Shown here one piece after another: positions 26,755 through 33,317 of a stretch of 33,317 bases of DNA (positions within the stretch are counted from its first letter, which is position 1; every line of letters starts with the position of its first letter). The stretch is from Deltaproteobacteria bacterium (GTDB lineage Bacteria > Desulfobacterota > Binatia > UBA9968). The notes below the pieces were generated by a model. The model saw nothing but the letters and a program-made list of their open reading frames with translations. It was not told the DNA's origin and searched no databases. The translations under genes and the position numbers were made by a program. The stretch spans positions 1 through 33,317 of the forward strand of contig JACPAM010000129.1 in assembly GCA_016180805.1 (NCBI GenBank), in the 5' to 3' direction.

Positions 26755-27653
26755 GCCTTGGGACGAGCGAAACCCACCCCACCTTCCTCGAGCCCGAATT
26801 CTTGAAAAAGCTGGAGCATCTGCGGCTGGTGGCGAAGCGTCTTTCGTGGTCGAGCGCCAAAGGCGAGCACCCCTCTTCGCGAAGGGGTTTTAGCCTCGAA
26901 TTCTCCGACTATCGCAGGTACCAGATGGGCGACGATCTGCGCTACGTCGACTGGAACATCTACCGGCGGCTGGGAAGGCTGTGGCTGAAACTCTTCACCG
27001 CCGAAGAAGAGATGAACATTTATCTGCTGCTCGATACCAGCCAGTCGATGGCGGAGGGGAAACCGGCGAAGATCGAATATGCCAAAAGGGTAGCCGCGGC
27101 CCTGGGCTATATCGGCCTCAAAAACCTCGATCGGGTCGGCGGCGCCGGTTTTTCCTCGGGTTCTTTCTCCCCTGTCGCTCTGGGGCGGGGGAGAAACCAG
27201 ATCCTTACGCTCTTTCAGTTCTTGGGAAACCTTTCCTGCCAGGGGAGAACCGATTTGCACGGTTCTGCTCAGGCCTTCGCCGGGCTCTTTTCCCGCCCTG
27301 GACTCGTCGTGCTGTTGAGCGACCTGTTCGATCCCCGGGGTTGGCGCGCCGCCCTGGAGGAGCTGGTGGGTAAAAAATACCAGCTTTTGGTGATTCATAT
27401 CCTGGACCGGTCGGAGCTCGAGCACGGGCTTTTGGGGGATTTGCTCCTGGCCGATGTGGAAAGCCAAAGGGAGCGACGAGCGTTTCTGGATCGCGAGCTT
27501 GCGCGCCGCTTTCAGGAGGAGCTTCAGAGCTACTTTTCCGAGATCGAAGGGTTCTGTGTTAGCCGCGGGATGGATTATTTCCGCACGACGACGGCGATGC
27601 CATTTGAAGAATTCGTTCTGCTCACGCTCCGCCACGCCAAAAGCGTCAAATAA
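26751..27653 (+). CDS. DUF58 / VWA-like protein of the MoxR operon
   Basis: A 300-residue cytoplasmic protein. The DUF58 signature YRRYQMGDDLRYVDWN is at residues 54-69, and a VWA-like metal-ion site, DTSQSM, starts at Asp95. DUF58 proteins almost always neighbour moxR and are thought to be the adaptor between the ATPase and its membrane partner. No transmembrane segment is seen, so this is the short form. The ATG at 26751 overlaps the moxR stop (ATGA). Eleven bases separate it from the giant VWA gene. Confidence 0.93.
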   Translation: MSLGTSETHPTFLEPEFLKKLEHLRLVAKRLSWSSAKGEHPSSRRGFSLEFSDYRRYQMGDDLRYVDWNIYRRLGRLWLKLFTAEEEMNIYLLLDTSQSMAEGKPAKIEYAKRVAAALGYIGLKNLDRVGGAGFSSGSFSPVALGRGRNQILTLFQFLGNLSCQGRTDLHGSAQAFAGLFSRPGLVVLLSDLFDPRGWRAALEELVGKKYQLLVIHILDRSELEHGLLGDLLLADVESQRERRAFLDRELARRFQEELQSYFSEIEGFCVSRGMDYFRTTTAMPFEEFVLLTLRHAKSVK

Positions 27654-27664
27654 AAATTAAACTT

Positions 27665-30600
27665 ATGAACTGGGGTTTCCCATACGCCTTGTTTTTATTG
27701 GCGGGTGCGGTTCCGCTGATCCTTTTTCTCCATAGCCTTAGGCCCACGGGCGTGCGGGTAAGAACGACGACTCTGTTTCTCTGGGAGCGTGTCCTGCGGG
27801 AGCGTCCCATGGGAAAGCGGATCGGCTGGCTGTTCAAGAAGAACCTTCTCCTGATCTTACAGCTTCTGGCTGCCCTGATCTTGATCATCGCTCTGGCCGA
27901 TCCCTCGCTGCTCAGCTTCGGCGCACGCGGGGGAGATACCATTGCGGTGGTCGATCTGAGCGCGAGCATGAAGGCGCGGGGCCGCTCGGGCACGCGCATG
28001 GACGACGCCCGGCGTGAGTTCGCTGCTTTGGTCGATGCTCTGCCCTCGGGGCGGAGGATGCTGGTTGTCGGCGCGGGTCCGATCCCCCGGGTTTTGGCGC
28101 CTCTGACCGCGGACAAGAGGAAACTCAGGGACATCGGGCGGAGCCTGGAAGCCACCGACGCCCCGGCCCAGGTCAAAGAGGCGGTTCTCTTTGCCCATTC
28201 TTTTCTCCAGCGCGGCAGCCGTGATCGGGTGGTGGTTCTAAGCGACGGCGCTTTCGAAGGGGCCGAGGAGCTGCCATGGAATTCGCCGCAGCTCAGCCTG
28301 ATCAGGATGGAGGGAAAAAACGAAAACATAGGGATCACGGGCTTTGAGTTCCGGCGCCTGCCGAACCGGCCGGAGGCATACGAAATCATGATGCGGGTCA
28401 GAAACTTCGCCGCCCGCGCCGTCGAGGCCCCCCTGACGATCACGCTGGAAGAAAAGCGCTGGGTGGAGACCAAGCTTCGGCTGGCGCCCCATGAGGACCG
28501 GGTGCTCATCTATCCCTTTCGCGGTGCTTTACCCCGGCGGGCGGTTGCTCGGCTGGGAATCGAAGATGACTTTGCGCTCGACAATGCGGCCTTTCTTACG
28601 CTCTCCGAGGCTGGGCCGCTGAGCCTTCTCTACGTCGGCAAGGGCAATCCCTATCTGGATTACCTCTTCGGCTCTCTCCCCGGGATTCGGGTGACCCGAA
28701 TGGCAGAGTGGCCGGCCAAGCCTTTGGCGGCAGAACCGGGGCAATTTGACGTGGTCATCGCCGATGGGATTCCCGTGCCATCCCTCACGGAGGGAAATTT
28801 TATCCTGATCAATACCGTAGCCGGAGGACTTCCCATGGAGGTGACGGGGAAAATTTTCCTTCCCCGGCCCGTTTCCGTCGCCATGGACCATCCCCTAACG
28901 CGCGGCGTCCGCTTTGAGGATCTGTATATCAGAGACGCCATGCGCCTTCGTGTCAGCGGGGAAGCGGCTGCTTTGGCTCAGGCTCGCGAAGGGCCGCTGC
29001 TTGTCGCGCTCGAGCGGGGAAGGTTGAGGGCGGTCGTCGTGGGCTTCGATCTCATGGCTTCCGATCTCCCCTTCAGGGTGGCGTTTCCCATTCTTTTCAG
29101 CAATGCCTTTCAGTGGTTTCGCCCCGAGAGGCGTGAGTTTCCGGCTCACCAGGTTCAGGCCGGCACGCCGTTCCCGATCCATGTGATGCCCGTGGACGCG
29201 GAGGTCGAGGTGAGAAGACCCTCGGGAAGGAAGGAAACGCTCAAGGTGGCGTCCAATCCCCAACCCTATCCGGATACCGTCGAAGCCGGCTTCTATGCGT
29301 TTCGGACGCAAACCAGGGCGGGAGAGTTCGCGGTCAACCTCCTTAGCGAGAGCGAATCCCAGATTAATCCCCGAGTCGCGGCCCGGTCCGGATCCGCCTC
29401 GGACAGCGCAGGCGGCGACAAGACCGCGGCGCCGTTTCGTTTGTGGCCTTTCCTCCTCGGGCTGGCGCTGGCCGTGCTCGGCTTCGAGGCTTTCTTGGCT
29501 TTTCGGGGCGCCGCCGGCTCTTTTTACCCCTGGGCTTTTCGTCTCCTTGCGCTTGCCGGAATCGTTTTGGCGCTGGTCAATCCGAGGGTGTTCCAGGCGG
29601 TGCAGGCGCTCGACGTGATCGTCAGCGTCGACTTTTCCCGCAGCGTCGGGCAGGAGGCCAAAGACCGTTCTTTTGAAATTGTGGAGTCGGCGCGCCGGGC
29701 CAAGAGCGCCGCGCTGCGCCTTGGGCTTTTGTTTTTCGCGCAGAACCCGATCTGGGAATTTTTCCCGCGCAAGGATTTTAGCCCGGCGGAGCCTGGCCCG
29801 GAGATGGGCAGAGAAGAGACGAACATTCAGGCCGCGCTACAGTCGTCTTTGGCCCAGATCGGGGAGGGTCGCCAGGGCAGGGTCCTGCTCATCTCAGACG
29901 GCAACGAGAACCGGGGCGAAGCGGCGCGCGTCGTCCCTCTGCTCCGTTCTCAGGACGTGTCGGTTTGGGTCTTACCGGTCAATTTGCCCCGGGGAAAGAA
30001 CGAGATTTATTTGAGCGAGCTAGTCCTGCCCCATGAGGTCCGAAGCGGCGAGGCCTTCGAGGTGAAGGCGGCAATCGAGAGCCTTTACGAAGCTCCGGCG
30101 AGGGTGAAGATCCTGCGCGACGGGATCATTCTGAGGGAAGAGGCTCTCACGCTTCGTCCGGGGACCAACCGGCTCGGTGTCAAGAATGTCTTGACAGAAC
30201 AGGGTCACCATACGTTCGAGATCGTCGTGGAGTCGGCTGAGGATACGCTACCCGAGAACAACCTTTTGCAGGCGGTAGTCCAGGTCAAGGGCCCGCCGCG
30301 CGTCCTCTATCTGCATGCCGGCGCAACTGCGGAGCGCTATTTTGCGCGCGCCCTCGCGGCGCAAGGATACGCGGTCGTGGAAGCCTCGCCACGGGACCTT
30401 TCGCTCTCCGTGCCGGAAATCTCCACGTTTGATCTCCTCGTTCTCGATAACGTTCCGGCCTATGGCCTTTCGCAATCGGGGATGGAGGCGTTGGAGCAGT
30501 ACGTCCGGGATCTTGGCGGCGGCTTGATCGTGATCGGCGGCACCCAAAGTTACGGCGCCGGCGGGTACTATCGGACTCCCTTGGAGCGCATCTTGCCGGT

Positions 30601-32053
30601 GGACATGAGGCCGCCGGCCCGGCTGGATCTTCCTCATGTGGCGCTTTTGTTCGTCCTGGATAAGTCGGGAAGCATGGGTGCGGGTCCCCCGGGCGCCACC
30701 AAGCTCGATCTGGCCAAGGCGGCGGCGATGGCGGCCGCCGACATCATGAACCCCTCGGACCAGATCGGGATCTTGGCCTTTGATGCGGATTGGGATTGGG
30801 TATTGCCGTTTCGTCGGGTTGGCAAAGGAGAATGGATCTCGGAGCAGCTCGCGTCGGTGCAGTCCGAGGGGGGCACCGACCTTTACAAAGCCATGCTCGA
30901 GGCCTACCGCGTCTTTGCTGGCAAGGCGGCTGCAATCAAGCACCTCATAGTTCTGTCCGATGGCCTCACGGACAAGCAGGATTTTGCCGCCCTGGTAGCC
31001 AAGATGGCGCGGGCGGGGATCACGGTTTCGACAGTGGCGGTGGGTCAGGATGCCGACCAGGCCTTGCTATCGGGCATCGCCAAGGGCGGGAAAGGGAGAG
31101 GTTACATCACCATCGATCCCGAGACCATACCGCAGATCTTTACCACTGAGGCGCTTTTGATTTCGCGGGATCTGCTGGTTGAAAAGGTCGTCCAGCCCAG
31201 CGTGGTGGCCGCTCTGGGTCCGCTCAAGGGATTCTACCAAAAAACCTTCCCGGCGATTCGAGGCTACGTCCTCACCCATCCCAAGCCTCGAGCGGATCTG
31301 CTCATGAAGGCAGGCGACGATCCCTTGCTGGTCTCCTGGAGGTACGGGCTGGGACAGGTCACGGCCTTCACGTCGGACTTGAGCGGCAGGTGGGGTAAGG
31401 AATGGGTCGGCTGGGAGGATTTCCCGCAGTGGGCCGGTCAACTCGGCCGCAGCACCATGCGCCAGCCCACGGAAAAGAGGCTTCGGACCGAGCTGAAGCA
31501 GGACGGGGATCGGGTGAAAGCGATCATTGATCTCTTTTCCCGGGAGGGGGCGTTCATCAATGAACTCAAGCTCAAAGGGACGTTGATCGATCCGGGGCGA
31601 ATGAGTCGCGTCGCACCGCTCAAGCAGATCGCCCCCGGGCGGTATGAGGCGAGCTTTGCTGCGGCCGAGCGTGGCGTGTATCTCTTGACGATTCAGGAGG
31701 AGGAGGGACCAAGCCGGGAGGCTTCGGCCGTTGCCACAATCCCTTTTATCGCTCCCTATCCCAAAGAATATCGCGAGCTCAAAGCCAATGCGGCTTTGCT
31801 CAGCCGCTTGGCGGAAGAGACCGGCGGTAAGGTGCTGGATTTGGAAAACCTTGACGATGGGCTGAAGCGGCTTTTCACGCCGGATCCGGGCAAAGCGACT
31901 GAGGCCCGGGAGACCTGGTGGCCGCTCTCCGGCGTCGGTCTGCTCTTGTTTCTGGCCGACCTGGCGCTGCGGCGGTTGCCAGCGCGCTTCTCCAGGAGCC
32001 CGCGGGATGGTTCACCGATCTCGGCGGCAAGCCTCTCCGTCCGAGGGCAATAA
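27665..32053 (+). CDS. Giant fused triple-VWA membrane protein
   Basis: 1462 residues that look like two ordinary operon proteins joined. Part 1 (about 1-620) is BatA-like: N-terminal TM hairpin (6-24, 61-79), the first VWA metal site DLSAS at 97-101, an Ig-like region, then a closing TM near 597-615. Part 2 (about 622-1462) starts with its own TM, then a second VWA site DFSRS (656-660), a class I amidotransferase-like domain (about 880-985), a third VWA site DKSGS (999-1003), an Ig-like region and a C-terminal TM (about 1420-1440). All three DxSxS sites are intact. BatA-type proteins and the amidotransferase-VWA proteins are separate genes in most genomes. The frame is continuous, with no sign of a frameshift at the junction. 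The ATG at 27665 lacks a Shine-Dalgarno. Confidence 0.9.
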   Translation: MNWGFPYALFLLAGAVPLILFLHSLRPTGVRVRTTTLFLWERVLRERPMGKRIGWLFKKNLLLILQLLAALILIIALADPSLLSFGARGGDTIAVVDLSASMKARGRSGTRMDDARREFAALVDALPSGRRMLVVGAGPIPRVLAPLTADKRKLRDIGRSLEATDAPAQVKEAVLFAHSFLQRGSRDRVVVLSDGAFEGAEELPWNSPQLSLIRMEGKNENIGITGFEFRRLPNRPEAYEIMMRVRNFAARAVEAPLTITLEEKRWVETKLRLAPHEDRVLIYPFRGALPRRAVARLGIEDDFALDNAAFLTLSEAGPLSLLYVGKGNPYLDYLFGSLPGIRVTRMAEWPAKPLAAEPGQFDVVIADGIPVPSLTEGNFILINTVAGGLPMEVTGKIFLPRPVSVAMDHPLTRGVRFEDLYIRDAMRLRVSGEAAALAQAREGPLLVALERGRLRAVVVGFDLMASDLPFRVAFPILFSNAFQWFRPERREFPAHQVQAGTPFPIHVMPVDAEVEVRRPSGRKETLKVASNPQPYPDTVEAGFYAFRTQTRAGEFAVNLLSESESQINPRVAARSGSASDSAGGDKTAAPFRLWPFLLGLALAVLGFEAFLAFRGAAGSFYPWAFRLLALAGIVLALVNPRVFQAVQALDVIVSVDFSRSVGQEAKDRSFEIVESARRAKSAALRLGLLFFAQNPIWEFFPRKDFSPAEPGPEMGREETNIQAALQSSLAQIGEGRQGRVLLISDGNENRGEAARVVPLLRSQDVSVWVLPVNLPRGKNEIYLSELVLPHEVRSGEAFEVKAAIESLYEAPARVKILRDGIILREEALTLRPGTNRLGVKNVLTEQGHHTFEIVVESAEDTLPENNLLQAVVQVKGPPRVLYLHAGATAERYFARALAAQGYAVVEASPRDLSLSVPEISTFDLLVLDNVPAYGLSQSGMEALEQYVRDLGGGLIVIGGTQSYGAGGYYRTPLERILPVDMRPPARLDLPHVALLFVLDKSGSMGAGPPGATKLDLAKAAAMAAADIMNPSDQIGILAFDADWDWVLPFRRVGKGEWISEQLASVQSEGGTDLYKAMLEAYRVFAGKAAAIKHLIVLSDGLTDKQDFAALVAKMARAGITVSTVAVGQDADQALLSGIAKGGKGRGYITIDPETIPQIFTTEALLISRDLLVEKVVQPSVVAALGPLKGFYQKTFPAIRGYVLTHPKPRADLLMKAGDDPLLVSWRYGLGQVTAFTSDLSGRWGKEWVGWEDFPQWAGQLGRSTMRQPTEKRLRTELKQDGDRVKAIIDLFSREGAFINELKLKGTLIDPGRMSRVAPLKQIAPGRYEASFAAAERGVYLLTIQEEEGPSREASAVATIPFIAPYPKEYRELKANAALLSRLAEETGGKVLDLENLDDGLKRLFTPDPGKATEARETWWPLSGVGLLLFLADLALRRLPARFSRSPRDGSPISAASLSVRGQ

Positions 32054-32089
32054 CAAAATAAAAATCGCGGCTCGCCCCCTCGACCGGTT

Positions 32090-32240
32090 CTGCGACCGAG
32101 GGGAGCGCGAGCGAGGCTGCGGACGTCCGATTACAGACAGTACGACTCATGGCACGAACCCATCGGCCGCAGCCGAGAGCGCGCTTCCCGAGGGAGCTTA
32201 CTCCGTCGGCCCCCGCGTGATGGCTCGGCCCCCGAGGGAG
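32090..32240 (+). repeat. Dispersed repeat, copy B
   Basis: Second copy of the element at 1728-1880, in the same orientation, 37 bases after the triple-VWA gene stop. Its left flank adds a CCCCTCG (32076-32082) / CGAGGGG (32097-32103) pair. The similarity fades after about 32240. No gene is visible between 32054 and 32279. Confidence 0.85.
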
Positions 32241-32279
32241 CTTTCGAGGAAATTCGGGCCAGAGGATCGCGGTTTTTTG

Positions 32280-32951
32280 TTATCCTGCCAGGTGTTTCCC
32301 GAAGAAGTCGGCTGAACGCTGCCAGGCAAGCTTCGCCGCATCGGCGTTGTAATAAGGTCCCTTCTCGTTACCAAAAGCGTGGTTGGCGTCGTACCAGTAG
32401 ATCTCATACTTGACCTTTCCCTCTTTGAGCCGCGCCTCAAACGCCTCGACCTGTGAGGGCACAAAAAACTGGTCTTGCCGCGCAAAGTGTCCCTGGAACG
32501 GGATGGCGATGGTTCTGACATCCGCTGCTTGCTCGGGGGGCACGCCGTACCAGCACGATGCAGCGTCGACCTCACGGACGTAAACCGAGGCGAGGACCGT
32601 CAGCGCGCCGCCCATGCAAAAGCCGACGACGCCTACTTTTTTGCCTGCTTGCTTGAGGTATTGCGCCGCTCCTCGAATGTCCTGGGTGGTGGCGTCGGCG
32701 AAGTCGAGGCTTTTCATCATGTGATCGGCCTCGGCCATCTCCAACGTGACTTTCCCCTTGTAGAGATCCGGCACCAGCGCTCGATAGCCGAGCCCGGCCA
32801 GACGGTCGGCCACACCTTTGATCTGATCGTTGACGCCCCACCACTCCTGAATCACGACGACGCCAGGCGCGTTGTCCCCCGCGCCGGGTTTTGCATAATA
32901 GCCCGTAGCTTCCTTCCCGTCTGGTCGCTTGAACTTGATCATCTCACCCAT
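32280..32951 (-). CDS. Dienelactone hydrolase family protein
   Basis: A 223-residue alpha/beta hydrolase. The family triad is visible: Cys112 in the nucleophile elbow GFCMGG, Asp160 in FARQDQFF and His191 in DANHAFGNE. Glu36 in IQEWWGVND is the residue that orients the cysteine in classical DLH. Substrates range from dienelactone in chloroaromatic breakdown to undefined esters, and nothing nearby points to an aromatic pathway. A strong AAAGGAGGAG lies six bases before the ATG at 32949-32951. The gene is convergent with the repeat and divergent from the binding-protein gene to the right. Confidence 0.93.
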   Translation of the reverse strand: MGEMIKFKRPDGKEATGYYAKPGAGDNAPGVVVIQEWWGVNDQIKGVADRLAGLGYRALVPDLYKGKVTLEMAEADHMMKSLDFADATTQDIRGAAQYLKQAGKKVGVVGFCMGGALTVLASVYVREVDAASCWYGVPPEQAADVRTIAIPFQGHFARQDQFFVPSQVEAFEARLKEGKVKYEIYWYDANHAFGNEKGPYYNADAAKLAWQRSADFFGKHLAG

Positions 32952-33135
32952 GGCTCTCCTCCTTTACGATGCGCATGATGAAGCGCGGTTGCTTGCACTG
33001 AAGGCAGACTCCGATTTGCGCTTCAGAGCCTATTCAATCAGGGCCTCTATGTCAACGCGCTGTTGCGTGGTAACAACGTATGATCGTAAGATGTGGTCCC
33101 GCGGGGTGCACTTTGGGGAAAAGGAGGTCGGAGCC

Positions 33136-33317
33136 GTGAGAAAGGTGAACTTTATAGGCTGGGTATGTGCGATCCTGATGCTTGTGAACCTATGGAGTCC
33201 GGCGAAGCCAGCCGAAGCAGCGACTCCAGTGATGAAGAAGCTAAGGATCGCGTATGCTGCTCCGATCGGCTCGATGGCGCCCGTGTGGATGGCTGCAGAG
33301 TCTGGCGCTTTCAAAGC
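33136..33317 (+). CDS. NMT1/SsuA-like ABC substrate-binding protein, N-terminal fragment
   Basis: Sixty codons before the window ends. A signal peptide (VRKVNFIGWVCAILMLVNLW, start GTG) is followed by PAEAAT, then KLRIAYAAPIGSMAP and VWMAAESGAFK. This is the opening of the NMT1/THI5-like family, which binds taurine, sulphonates, nitrate-like or pyrimidine ligands. Substrate unknown. AAAAGGAGGT at 33119-33128 precedes the GTG at a suitable distance. The 184-base gap to the divergent hydrolase gene shows no clear promoter. Confidence 0.8.
   Translation, partial: MRKVNFIGWVCAILMLVNLWSPAKPAEAATPVMKKLRIAYAAPIGSMAPVWMAAESGAFK

Noticed and set aside
27665-32053. Idea that the giant VWA gene is an assembly chimera or lost-stop artefact
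   Set aside because: The frame is continuous and both halves belong to the same operon type in the expected order; kept as a real fusion, with read checking suggested.
33063-33084. TTGCGT and TATGAT as a promoter for the right-edge binding protein
   Set aside because: The boxes are only ten bases apart, too close for sigma-70.
33030-33314. 94-residue minus-strand open frame at the right edge
   Set aside because: The plus strand there encodes a signal peptide and an NMT1-like start with a good ribosome binding site, so the minus frame is a shadow.

Overview
The window looks like a piece of the chromosome of an uncultured, GC-rich, Gram-negative bacterium. The evidence is several lipoprotein signal peptides, a LolB-like lipoprotein, an NtrC-type sigma-54 activator and an AmgK/MurU-type pair for recycling cell-wall sugars. 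The gene style, the many intergenic hairpin repeats and an NMT1-like binding protein at the right edge suggest a soil or subsurface lineage of the Binatota, Methylomirabilota, Rokubacteria or deltaproteobacterial kind. That placement is an impression from sequence style, not a measurement. No tRNA, rRNA, CRISPR array or transposase was seen.

Layout. 1-1629 (minus): the start of a MurU-like nucleotidyltransferase, a GIY-YIG gene bracketed by inverted palindromic repeats, and an AmgK-like kinase with a C-terminal frameshift. 1630-3500: a dispersed repeat, a YkuE-like metallophosphoesterase and two clusters of hairpin repeats. 3498-6233: a two-gene glutamine-dependent NAD synthetase (amidase plus synthetase) and RsmI. 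6247-9592: a sigma-54 response regulator and its histidine kinase (minus), divergent from a 48-residue exported peptide gene with a consensus -24/-12 promoter. 9716-12529: acylphosphatase, a small RRM protein, and LigA, whose stop codon appears to have been lost at a palindromic repeat so that its frame runs antisense through the RRM gene. 12713-20962: a TPR lipoprotein (frameshifted), a LolB/DUF4292-like lipoprotein and a complete five-gene dipeptide/oligopeptide ABC transporter, all on the plus strand. 21114-21599: GreA, with an intrinsic terminator in its leader. 21644-32053: a six-gene MoxR/DUF58/VWA operon ending in a 1462-residue fusion with three VWA metal-site motifs. 32090-32240: a second copy of the dispersed repeat. 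32280-33317: a dienelactone hydrolase (minus) and the start of a divergent NMT1-like binding protein.

How the genes work together. Two units stand out. The first is a ZraPSR-like circuit: kinase and sigma-54 regulator, two direct repeats placed like an enhancer, a consensus sigma-54 promoter, a weaker one facing the kinase, and a tiny exported peptide in place of ZraP. The second is the MoxR operon, in which an AAA+ ATPase, a DUF58 protein and a fused triple-VWA membrane protein are tightly linked to three membrane proteins of unknown function. The window is also unusually rich in small hairpin or simple-sequence repeats at gene ends. Some appear to have been captured into reading frames, giving the tails of the NAD-synthetase amidase, the second transporter ATPase and LigA. 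Two single-base frameshifts (AmgK and the TPR lipoprotein) may be assembly errors and should be checked against reads.
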